Assembly: GCF_900496995.4 (NCBI RefSeq)
Contig: NC_044008.1
Coordinates: 6,767,276 to 6,831,275 of the forward strand
Direction: 5' to 3'
Source: Aquila chrysaetos chrysaetos
Taxonomy: Eukaryota; Chordata; Aves; Accipitriformes; Accipitridae
Length of the DNA stretch: 64,000 nucleotides
Below are positions 40,401 to 51,500 of the stretch, piece after piece; positions within the stretch are counted from its first letter, which is position 1, and each line of letters opens with the position of its first letter. Position numbers and translations under genes: made by a program. A model generated the notes under the pieces. It searched no databases, was not told the origin of the DNA, and saw only the letters and a program-made list of their open reading frames with translations.

Positions 40401-43400
40401 TCTCCATGACGTGCTTCAGCCAGCGTATCGCTCGACTTTCAGAGGACGAAAGCCCAGGCAGGGATTGCCAGAAACAGGCTTTCTACTGAACTCCAACTCC
40501 ATTCCCAAACACGAAGGCAGCTAAGCATCACCACCTTTGAAAATCCAGCCCTTTTGCTTCTAAGCTTTGTGAGTTTTAGTATAAAAACACACATTGCTGC
40601 TGGATTCAAGTCGAGTCTTCAGCCAGTAAAGCTTTTCCACTTAAGCGTATTGCAAAAACCCAGTTTTGATAGCTAGGTGCCAACTTGCCTGAAAACACCA
40701 TCCAACCTACCTGATGGTAGTACTGGAGACCACGTACTACCTCTGGTGTCACTCTCAGTGACACACAGCCCTCCCTGTCAACCCAGTTATCTCCGGGGAA
40801 AAAAGTCTGGGAACAGGTAAGCTTAAAAAGAAGGCACAGAGCAGACAAAATAATCTAACAGAGCTCTTTGCTGTAAAAAAACACGAGAGATGTGTTTTTT
40901 CCTAAGGGACAATACTGCAAATGATTCTAGAAGATCCCGTTAAACTTGCAAACGCAACGCTCAAAGTGGATGGTTTGAAGCAGAAACCAGCTCTAGGCCT
41001 AAGTAAGGAGAGGAGGACAGGCGTCCTAGTTCAAAGCACAGGCTTCAATTCTCTGCCTCGTCTCATTTCGAGCAGAAAATCTGACAAAAGCGACATATTA
41101 TCAGGAAACGAGGGGGTATTTACCTAACCAAATCAAGCATGTTGTAGCTACATCTGACCTACTGCCAGTCTGAGCTGGCATGTTTCTGTGGCACGATACA
41201 GCATTTTGCAAAAAATGCTTGATTGGCCCTGCGTGTAATACAGCTTTTGTTGCTCGATACTGAGCAGAAGCAACCTATGACTTTGGATTGCAGAGACTGT
41301 ACAAGTGCCTCCACACTACAGTGTCCTTCACCAATTGCTAAATTAAATTGCTTTGGCAGAAAAAAAAAAACAAAACCTCTCAGAGAATTTCTGACCAACT
41401 GTAATATTGAGAATATAAATGATTTTTTTTTTTTTTAATTTGCACATTGTCTGAAGAGAGGAAAAGCTGGACAGGCAAACAGTAACCTCTGATATTAACT
41501 GTTTTATCATGTTCCCAATGACCAGCAGAAACCGCAGCAAAAAGGCATCACAAAACCTCCGAAAAACACAAGCTGGCACATTATCAGACTAAGTGAGGAG
41601 ACAGAAAAATCAAGCACAGCTTACCTTGACAAGGCTGACAAAATCATCAGTAAAACAACCATAGTAAAAAAACAAAATTAAATAAAAAATAAAAAAAGGA
41701 AGCAAGAAAAACCAGAACAAGATATGTTCACGTTCAGATTATTCACAATGTGTGGTTTTGGATCTTCTAAAAGCACAACTGATTTTCTACTGACATATTA
41801 ACTCCATAAGCACAAAGAAAGGCAGTCGGTGTCAGCAGAGAGTTACTCAGGAGAGGGACCTACACGTTCCCTGTTGCAGTAAGAAGTCCTCTTGGCACAA
41901 AGAAGCCAGAAAATGGTGTCTTTCCCCAGCTCACCAGATTTGGCAACCACTTAAAGGCTATCCTGAAATGACTGCAATTATATTTCCAATTTCAGTTGCT
42001 GGCCTAGTCATCTCCTCATTGCAACTCTGCCATTAAAAGCATTTGGATTGTCTTAATATTGCCCAAAAGAAAAAAAAAAAAAAACAAACCTGCAGCAAAC
42101 TATGCAGTAGCTTCATGCCATCTAAAGAGGAGCCTAAATGATACTTGGTTAAGTAACTGTTAAACTGTAACTATGCTACATTTACAGAGCTTTACAAAAA
42201 TGCAGTATTTAAAGGACTACAAAAAAGATTATATTTTCCTCTCACTGAAGTATTGAAAGCAGAATGTTCTCTGCTGGAAATGAAACGGTGGGCGTTTGAT
42301 GGCGTATTTTAAATAGTATTCCTCTTTGTGCATGCAGTGTAATGCTACCCAAGGGGGAGATTAAAAAAAAAAAGTCTGTAATTTGCAAGTCCATTTCAAA
42401 GTCATATTGAGGATGATGTGAAATTCAGGATAGGATTCTTGAGAGAAATCTCCCTGGAAAATGTGTATGTACCTCAGGGAAGCTTTGGATTTGCTTCCAA
42501 ACACTGGAAGACTGTTCTGTTTTTTGACACTTCAATGTTGTTTACTCTTTGCATCTAATTTCGGAATTATTGAGTGGTTTATTACAAAGGTGTATCTTTG
42601 ACACAACAATAAGATATTTCTCTTCTGCAACCTCCAAGATTTCTAAAAATCCCTTACTATTCATCTTGAAACTTCTATCGGTAGTGAGGATATAGCAGTT
42701 ACTTTTACAGTAAGGGATTAATCCTGCCGTCAGATATTATGGAGGTAACAGACATTTACATGTGTAAAGGACCTTCCTTCTTGGCCCTGGGAAAAACAGG
42801 ATTGCCCACGTTGGTCTGATCATTCTGAAACAATTGCAAACAATACCATGCTTTAAGGCTTTAGGTAGTCATCAACAGGGATTAGGAGGGAACAGGCTCC
42901 TTAATAGACTTCTGGCTAAATGGTTTTTCTCTTTCCTCTGTGTCGCCTTCCCTGAAGCGTTACAGACTGGCCACAGATGGATCTGGGGAGAGGAAAAGCG
43001 TAAGATCATTTTCCTGGGGTCAGATTCTCTTCCTTAGATGCCTGAGTGAGTGGATGCTTACTTTCAAGTTCATCACCAAATCTGATGTCAGAAAAAACTC
43101 TTCCCCTGCATCAGATGAAGGAGGAGCAGGGATGGCTTCTGTCTTCACTTATAGGGCATAACATGGCTTGATTATAGAGATAAGCAATTTGATCATGTAA
43201 TCACATCCCACTCATCAAGAAGGCTAGGAGTACCAGTGACACTGCGATCCTTCTTGTCTTTTTTTCCCATGGCCACAACAATTTGTACTGCAGAAGACTT
43301 AAGTGCTTCAGTCCATCACTGAAATCTTTAGTCTAGCATGGCATCAGAGTGAAAGGAAAAGCAACCACAGAACACCACAGCATATATTCAAGTGATTTCC

Positions 43401-43926
43401 TTTTCCTCTTAAATTCTAGTTAGTTTAATTTCACTTAATTTTTGCCATACATCTATCCTTACTTAAGACTTCTGTGTTCTTCTGCATTAGTGGAGAGAGT
43501 GTGACATTAATCACTCTCCAAACCCTTACCCTGAACTTGTCTCACTTGCCACAAGAAGAGCCATGACAACTAACTTGGACAAGAAACCTACAGTTCATAT
43601 AGCTCAAAGCAGGCAAATTTTGGAAAATTATTAAACCATAGGAAGAAAAGGTCTCAAGTATTTTATGTTGATACTTACTTCTTGACTGTTTTCAGGTCAA
43701 AGAAAACAGTGACAGATAAGCTCTTGTGAGGACATCTAATCCATCACACTGAGATGATTCCGTCTACCAGCAAGACACTGGCACAGCTGTATCTCACTTT
43801 GCTCTGCATCGAGAGGTTTTTTGTTACTGGTATGAATGACAGATTTGAATCTGGCAGTACCTTGAGTTTGGTTTGTCCAGTTAAACGAAGATAAAAGTGT
43901 ATTTTGCACTACAGATGACACGAGGC

Positions 43927-43946
43927 TTTTTTTTTTTTTTTTTTTT
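43927..43946 (+). repeat. Poly(T) tract, 20 bases
   Basis: Twenty T. Confidence 0.9.
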
Positions 43947-44177
43947 AAAGTCCATACCATCCTCTAAACTTGAGACATACACAGCAGCCACAGTCAGACT
44001 ATTATTTTGCACTTTGATCAATGCAACTTTGTAAGTCTCTCACGCCAATAATTCTCCTCTTTTGAATTGGTATTAGGTGAGATTACCAGAACAAAACCAG
44101 AAAATTGTGGTCAGTTTATACTCCTAGCTTTCACAAATGATAGGTTAAGGTTTAGCAGTGTAGTAAACTATAAACAA

Positions 44178-44770
44178 TGTGCTGGTTTTGGCTGGGGTAG
44201 AGTTAATTTTCTTCACAGTAGCTGGTATGGGGCTGTGTTTTGGGTTTGTGCTGGAAACAGCATTGATAACACAGGGATGTGTTCGTTACTGCTAAGCAGT
44301 GCTTACCCAGAGCCAAGGGCTCTTCTGCTTCTCCCCTCACCCCACCAGCGAGGAGCCTGGGGGGGCACAAGGAGTTGGGAGGGGACACAGCCGGGACAGC
44401 TGACCCCAACTGACCCAAGGGATATTCCAGACCATAGGACATCATGCTCAGCATATAGAGCTGGGGGAAGAAGGAGGAAGGGGGGACGTTCGGAGCGATG
44501 CCGTTTGTCTTCCCAAGTCACCATTAGGCGTGATGGAGCCCTGCTGTCCTGGAGATGGCTGAACACCTGCCTGCCCATGGGAAGCAGTGACTGAACTCCT
44601 TGTTTTGCTTTGCTTGTGCACAGCTTTTGCTTTACCTATTAAACTGTCTTTATCTCAACTCGGGAGTTTTCTCACTTTTACTCTTCAGATTCTCTCCCCC
44701 ATCCCACTGAGGGGGGAGTGAGTGAGCGGCTGTGTGGGGCTGAGTTGCCGGCTGGAGTTAAATCACAACA
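44178..44770 (+). mobile_element. Solo LTR of an avian endogenous retrovirus (LTR-A)
   Basis: This 593-bp element starts TGTGCTGGTTTTGGCTGGGG and ends AAATCACAACA (TG...CA). It is flanked by a perfect 5-bp target-site duplication AACAA at 44173-44177 and 44771-44775. A poly(A) signal ATTAAA at 44638-44643 sets plus orientation. There is no internal retroviral sequence on either side, so it is a solo LTR left by recombination. It lies immediately beyond the probable USP6NL 3' UTR and is antisense to the gene. The open frame 44067-44594 that runs into it is chance. Confidence 0.88.
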
Positions 44771-45234
44771 AACAATAACCTTGCTGCTTCTGTAATAATG
44801 CAAAAGCACTATATAGATTGTATCCATATTGCTTAGTCTAAAAATAAACATGTACAAATTAAATAGGACATACATCAAGTAAATATACACGATTCATTTA
44901 TGAAAAGCAATTATTTGTGCTGAGAGGAGCGAAAGTCCAGTTTTGAGCTAATCAAATAATTAAGAATAAAGACGAAACAACATAAGCTTAATTATTATTA
45001 TTTTAACATGTTAAAAATACAGTCACATCAAAATAGGATACACAGTTATAAAACTGTTGCAGATGACATAAGAAAATAGTGTGTATATATTTTATATATA
45101 AAAATCTACAGTATTTACTAATGCTGATACATATTTTGGAGCCTTGTGTTGCTTGCACAAATAAATTGTACAGCTTTGTTATGAATTACAGAACCATCGT
45201 TAAACACTGAGATTATTACACTTAGCCACAATAT

Positions 45235-45242
45235 TATATACA
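45235..45242 (-). promoter_or_regulatory. Pumilio-type element UGUAUAUA in 3' UTR
   Basis: The minus strand reads TGTATATA, an exact match to the UGUANAUA consensus of PUM1/PUM2. A second exact copy lies at 45416-45423, about 180 bp away. Binding is inferred from the motif only, and AT-rich DNA makes chance matches fairly likely. Confidence 0.35.
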
Positions 45243-45415
45243 TATATTCCTAAGCTGCTGTAACCAATTAGAACTAAGGTAAGCCCAAGTCATATTTATC
45301 TTCACAATTTTAGTTTAGAGTTTCAGTGTAGTGCTTTGCTACTGTTACTTTGCTGCAGTTTGCAATTTTTAAAATATAAAATTGCCCAGTTCATTAAAAA
45401 TTACATCAAACACAT

Positions 45416-45423
45416 TATATACA
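45416..45423 (-). promoter_or_regulatory. Second Pumilio-type element UGUAUAUA in 3' UTR
   Basis: The minus strand reads TGTATATA. Together with the copy at 45235-45242 it forms a pair in the probable USP6NL 3' UTR. Function is inferred. Confidence 0.35.
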
Positions 45424-46753
45424 CAAAAAAAGTTTTTGAAATATACTCAGTAAATGTTACTTCCATTTGTAAAAATTGTTTTACTTCTGTACCTTAAAAC
45501 TTACAGAGCCAACCTGCAGCAATAATAGGCACTAAAGCTCATTCTTTAAAGGGGGGGTGGGGGAATCCATTTCTATCAGTTAACAAATCTTACAACACAA
45601 AAGATAACAGGACAACCTTCCAAACCATCCCAAACTGGTGTTGATACCGATGTTTGGTACTTAAGTATTAGAAAAATCTCTCTGTTAAGCGCTCCAAGGA
45701 CCTCTTCTGGCGAGATCCTTATCTGCCTCAACTCCCATTGGTTTCAATGAGAGGTGAGTGCATTCAGCACTTACTACGTGGCACCCAGCAGCTCGCAGGA
45801 CTGCATCCTACATGTGCCACTTAACCTGCATTTTTTTTCCACCCCAAATTCACAGTCAAGGAAAGGAAAACACAAAGTAGAAAAGGCTGCAAACACTAAT
45901 TAAAAATACATTATCAGGAGTCTAAGCTTCCTATTAACAGTCAGGATCATTTTAGTGTAAAACACCGCACAGTCTCTCAGCAGCCTGATAGCACAGCAGC
46001 ACATGTCCAATCACAGACATGAACCTACTGGCTCTTTGGGGTAAAAAAGGGCAAAACAAAATGGAATTGACATGACAAAGCTTAAGAGAAGGGACACTGC
46101 ATACTCACACGGCTCAGGGAATATCAAGCCTTGATCAAATCTCAGACTCCTGCATGTACTTCACAAGAGCATCAAGGAGCTCCGATACCTGTGAGATTTG
46201 GCCCTGCAACCAGTTTGTTTAGTTTGACAGCACAGCATGACAAAAAGTGAAGAGTGCAGCACCATTTCCGTATCTGGCATTACTCTCACTGTGCTCCAAT
46301 ATTTTGCATATAGGACGACATTCTGAAGGTAGATTTGGGTGAGAAGGTAAAAATTCTCCACTTTCGATGCAACTAAAAGACTAAACACTGCCCTGAATTT
46401 TAAGCACCATTTCTTAGCCAGATTAGAGAGACATTTTTGGCTTTCTGCTTTTGCCTGCCTGGCTCCTTCTTGCTGAGGAAAACGACAAACAGTAGTCAAA
46501 GGAGAGGAAATTAACCCTCACATAAGATTAAATTAATAATCCCAAAGCATCTCTCCTGCCCAGAACAGATACTGGGATGCTGAGGCAGCTGTATAAAAAC
46601 GACAGAAATTCCCATTCAAAATGAATGACTTCTCAAATAAATTACAAAGAAAAATTAATATGAAATAAAAGTACTTCACAAGCTTTGCCCAAAGTTAAAC
46701 GCATTTACATTTAAACTCTAGCTCTTTGCCATATGCATTTGTGTATTATAAGT

Positions 46754-46780
46754 GCACACTCACACGCGCGCGCACACACA
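46754..46780 (+). repeat. (CA)/(CG) dinucleotide tract
   Basis: CACACTCACACGCGCGCGCA followed by CACACA, within the probable USP6NL 3' UTR. Alternating purine-pyrimidine sequence of this kind can adopt Z-DNA. Confidence 0.8.
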
Positions 46781-47143
46781 TCTATACAGTGCATTAACAA
46801 TGTCAGTCAAAATAAAACTTGTAAATGTGTTACAGGTTTTAGGCAGAAAGATTGTAACACAAATTATTTAAATGTAAAGAACAATGACAGTATTAACCAC
46901 ATTGTCTATATGATCTTATTGCTATGTCTATGTGCATCAGATCACTTTCAATCGCTTCAATGCAAGTCTAAGAACTCAACTAGTCTTCAATGAAAGTCTG
47001 AAACATCTTTGAAATAGTGTTGTTATTTTTGAGACCCATGTAAACTGTCCTCATTTCAGAGAAGAACTGAGGTGGACTACTACTAACACAGTAATGTTTA
47101 ACTGGTTTTGGTTCTTGCCATTTTACTAAGTATAGACAGATTC

Positions 47144-48585
47144 TCAGAGAAGCACAGATTCATGCATAGACAATCCATCATTTCTATTTCGATAGTGTTG
47201 GGCTTGAGCTGATGGGCTTGAAAATTGGTATTGTGGTGAACCATGCTCTTCAAAGGTTGGTGAAGTCCTGTATCTTATTGGACTATCCACAGAAACAGGA
47301 GGAAGACTATGGTCTTGAAAAGGTGCTGACTGAAAATGCTGATATTTCTGGAAATTATCCAAGTGGCCTTTGTTAACATCTTGGCTCCAGGGCTGCCTGT
47401 AGGGTTCATGTCTGTAAATATATGCAGCATCTGGCCACTTTCTATCTTCTGGTAAATAATCCACTGGAGGGATTATGAATTTGACACCTGTGGGAGACCT
47501 TGAGTTGCTGGTATAAGCATCGACAGGGGCTACTTCTATCTGACCAGGGGCTGGTGAAAGGGGATTTTGGCGACTGGCAGGATAGGAATTCATTTGTAGT
47601 TTATCCGGAGAATAATCTACTGAAATAAAAGAACCATATGGCCTACCAGAAGAGCTGGTTCGATTCCCATGATAATGCAGAGGTACAGAACTTGTATTGC
47701 CTATACTGGAAACATGCTTTGGAGAATTTCCATGGTAAGTAGGTGGATTACTGTAACATGGCAGTGGCTGTTTTATATTCAATCCATGAGGTGGTCCATC
47801 AGATTGCGATGAATATTTTGGAGATCTGGGTTGTGAAGTGAAGGTGTAATTATTTGGTATTTTTAATGGAGTTGGTACTTTTTCAGTTTGCTTTCTTGGA
47901 CTATTAGAGTATGTTACATGCCTAGGGCTCTGTGGACGAGCTCTCTCAAGTGTCTCTTCAACAAGATTCTCACTCTCATTATCAACTTCTGGAACATTGT
48001 CATACTGAGATGCATTAGACCCTCGCTTACCTTCATCAGCATCCAAAACCCTCATCTTTTGCTTTACATTCAAAGGCTGCGTTTCTCCAGGACTTTGTGG
48101 TGGGCCTGAAACCAAATGGTTTACTGGCCTTCCTTTCACCTCTGCAGTAAGTTTCATTGTCTTTTCAATTATTTTGATATCAGACGGTTTATTCCACTTA
48201 GGTACAAATTCCTTTCTTGTATTTGAAGTAGCATTAGAATTTTGATTAGCAGCTGCATTATTATACTGTCTCGAGTTGTCTTGCTCTGTTGGCTGAGGCT
48301 TTCTTCTGGTATCTACCTCATTCTTAGGCATACTACTTTGTGTCTCTATTGGTCGAGTCTTTTGCTGTTTTAAGGAAGGCTTCTTTTCCAGTGAATTAAT
48401 TATTTTTCGGTTATTTGGTGAACTTTCTGGTTCTTCTTCTGGGGATGGTCTCCTTTCTGTCCTTCTTGTTGTTTGTGTACCAGTGCTGTTCTGTCCATTA
48501 AGCACTGGAGTGGAGTTAAGCATAGCAGGCGGAGGTCCTGATGGAATCTGCCCCAATGGCTTCTTTGGAAATTCATCTTCTTTAC
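47144..48585 (-). CDS. USP6NL: USP6NL terminal coding exon, disordered C-terminal tail
   Basis: Seen: acceptor TTGTTTTAG at 48586, then about 480 codons to a TGA at 47144-47146. The exon starts by completing Gly and reading GKEDEFPKKPLGQIPSG. The open frame appears to start at 48556, but that codon is TTG (Leu in PLGQ), so it is not a translation start. The tail is rich in Pro, Ser, Asn and Gln and is probably disordered. Conserved RN-tre landmarks include SRQYNNAAANQNSNATSN, KEFVPKWNKPSD, SNASQYDNVP and SPTFEEHGSPQ. A PPVDY motif at 47456-47470 fits the PxxDY consensus bound by the Eps8 SH3 domain (established for RN-tre). The protein ends ESVLL, which could be read as a class II PDZ ligand (inference). 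The frame is intact, with no frameshift. The 3' UTR follows directly. Confidence 0.96.
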
Positions 48586-51500
48586 CTAAAACAAGAACAA
48601 TAATAACATAAATTCACCTTTGTACAGAAGTCATCTTTGATCTGCTGGTCATGCAAGCAAAAATAGCTACAACCTCTATTACTGGGGCCTCTCTCTGGGT
48701 CACCATTCTACTAAACACCTCAAAGGTTTTTCTGTGTACTGACATCGAACAAAGGTTTTGTTTAGGCTCTCATCTCAACGAGTTACTCTAGTCTTCCTTT
48801 CTATAGTTGACGCAATCTTGCCGAGCTTTTGCTCATTCATGACACTGCTGCAAAAAAATAATTTTCCTAGATGACATTTTGGTTACAGTACCTACTCTGT
48901 ATGTAATCCTTCTCACATTGTCCCTATCACATTAAGTAAACTACTTTCTTCACTTCAAAAATCCTTCCCAATATCCCTCTCCCAATCTATTGTCTTCCAC
49001 TCATTCACCTTTTAATGTTCACTGCTGATAAGCTATAGTATCAGCTCCTCACTCACATGTACAAGCTTCCTATCCGACATCTCTGAACTTTCTCTCACTT
49101 CTTTTTTTGGGTGGAGCTCCTCGTTAACATCTGCACAGTTAAGTCCTTGTTCCCCCTCAACCCCCGCCTACAAATTTCATTTTCAGTATTAAAAAGCTAC
49201 AGTATAACTAAAAGACTCTATGCATAACCATATTTTTTTCAATTCAGTTTTTTATCAGTTATAGAACAATTGAAGTAGTTAATACTAATACTGGCTACGT
49301 CATGATTTCAACTGAGTGTTCAATAGACGAGTTTTGCCAAACACAAGGACATCATTTACAGAACTAGAATATGAATGGAAAGTTCTCCCAGACTGGAGCT
49401 CAATACATCACAACAGCCAGTGGTAAACAACAGTTATGTGAGGACCCAGAACAATCCACATTGCCACTACAGAAAGAATAAAGGAGTGTTTCATTGCTTG
49501 ATGCTGCTCACAGAACAATTTACATTGAATTTTCCACTGCAGCCTTTCTCCTTAGCAGTCAACGCCCTTCGTATTCTCAGCCAAAGTCTTTTATCATATC
49601 CACTTGCATATAACTTATTTAATTACGTAATACATTACTTTCCCATTATGAGCAGAAAAGGTCACCTACTTCTCATTAAATATAATAATCTAAGTTTAAT
49701 TTATTTGATGTTCAGTATTTCCCAAGAAAATAAAAAAAAACTTTTAAAGTCAGCATTACCAAACAAATCTCACTCACTCTGTATCTATTTATTAAGCAAA
49801 AGCTCTGTTGTAAGGAGGAAAAAAAAGACTACCCTTGCCTAAATGTTATGCAAAATAAATTATATAAAATGGCTGTCAGTAAAATAATTTTATTTAATCC
49901 CTGCTTCTTCCTAAGACAAGAACTGTAGAATCTTTCTCTATCATCAAAGATCATAAAGTTAGCACCTCACTCCTTCTAGCTTCTTTTAATTTGTAATTAA
50001 AATTCCTTTTATGTGTCTATATGGGTTCACAGGAGCGAATACATACAAATGTCTCTACCCCTGACACAAGTGCTGTGGTTAGAAGTGAGCTATGTTCATT
50101 TTTACAGTCAATAGTATGAGTTCAATCTTTGATGACTGGTTCATGATAGAGATACACAGAGGAAAGCCAGCAGCCAAGGTCAGTATTATTTATTATAACA
50201 GCATTACAAACTACCATCACGGATCAGTTGCTATATAAACTAAATGAAAACTTACAGTTTGTGCCAGCTAGGACATAGCAGGAGGACAGCAGAGAAGAAT
50301 ACAATGACGCCATGTGTCATGACTAGATAACTAAATAAAAAGTAAACAATTAAACTAGCCTTTTCTTGATTTTCAAAGTCTTCATATGAGGCCAAAGGTC
50401 ATATGGAAACCTACCCTTTCCTTTAGAAATACCTAACTTCAGAAACCTCAGTTTACATATAATAAACACAGCCTACCCAGGCTTTCTGTAGAAAACCCCT
50501 CCACTCTTATTTTCCCCTAGTTATCCTTCACTCAGTTACGATCATACAATTATTTAGATACACAAACCTATGCTCTTACAGTGAAGGTACTCACTGTCTA
50601 CCTTGCTACGACCTGGCAAAGGAAGATACTCATGCTGAACCCTCTCCTCAATTACTTGTCCCCAAAGGGGAGATTGCACATGTTAAATCATCTTACAGGA
50701 TTATACACCTGGCACACTACACCTAGGCAAATGGTTGCAAGACAGCGCTGCAGGTTACACGGTGGGGTAGGGCCTCAGCGTTAGGCTCCAATGAGCGGCT
50801 CTTGGAATTACAAGTCTTGTGGTTTGTTCTCTTTCACTGTGGGGCCCCACTATTCACAAATCAGGCTAAAATCTGGCACATGGATTTGTAGACGTGCGCT
50901 CCCCCGCAGCACACCATTGGAAGAACAGATGAGGGGAGAAAGGAATGAGTTGCATGGATGCTGCAAATGGATGATTTAACAGCTCTGCAATATACCGTCT
51001 GCTGCACTAGCGCCTTCAAAATTGTTCTTTATTCTTTATGAACAGGAGTTCACTTTCTGAACTTGCTTCAGTTTGGCAAAAGGCATTTGTACCATCTAAT
51101 TCCACTTGCATCCTCAAACAGTGTCAGGCAAAGTTGAAGATCTTGTCTTCTAAATAAAAGTAAATTTTGCCCATAATAAATATTCCTGATACTGGAACTA
51201 TATTATTACAGTGCTTTCAATCTTACTAATTTGAATGTTAAAATAGCATGAAGTCTGAATGAAGAAACAATACTCAAAGTACACACCAAAAACTTGCCAT
51301 CTAAACCATATAGAACTAGTCTTTTTATGCTGATAATCCATTTATAACCTCCAGGTGATCCATAGTAGTTATGAGATAGCATAAGAAAATGGCTCCAACA
51401 TCTGTAAATTATTTCATTTCTGTCCTTGTATGCAATAAATGTTTTAGAAAAATTACTTTTCTTCCACGCTTGAAATTAAACTATTCAAGCTATATATAAA

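Larger units (their letters stand above)
36931..44172. other. Intergenic downstream of USP6NL, nothing coding recognised
   Basis: Unique, mostly AT-rich DNA. It contains a 23-bp tandem duplication (37384-37429), A/T homopolymers (42070-42084, 43927-43946) and clustered TAATTA-type motifs near 37205-37225. A minus-strand AATAAA at 42578-42583 is the nearest canonical signal I found below the USP6NL stop, so a very long 3' UTR reaching here cannot be excluded. Confidence 0.45.
44776..47143 (-). other. USP6NL: Probable USP6NL 3' UTR (extent uncertain)
   Basis: This AT-rich block directly follows the USP6NL stop codon in the terminal exon. On the minus strand it has many AUUUA pentamers and two UGUAUAUA Pumilio-type motifs (45235-45242 and 45416-45423). 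I found no canonical AATAAA on the minus strand here. Only variants occur (CATAAA about 44897-44902, TATAAA about 45090, AGTAAA about 45113-45118). The lower limit given is simply the edge of the neighbouring solo LTR, and the real poly(A) site could lie before or beyond it. The 112-aa open frame at 46161-46499 has no recognisable features and is taken as chance. Confidence 0.55.

Noticed and set aside
44067-44594. 175-aa plus-strand open frame running into LTR-A
   Set aside because: It starts in unique DNA and continues into the solo LTR, crossing the insertion boundary, so it is accidental.
48556-48556. Apparent start codon of the 470-aa frame
   Set aside because: The codon is TTG (Leu) within the terminal USP6NL exon. 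Splicing from 60808 supplies the upstream coding sequence.
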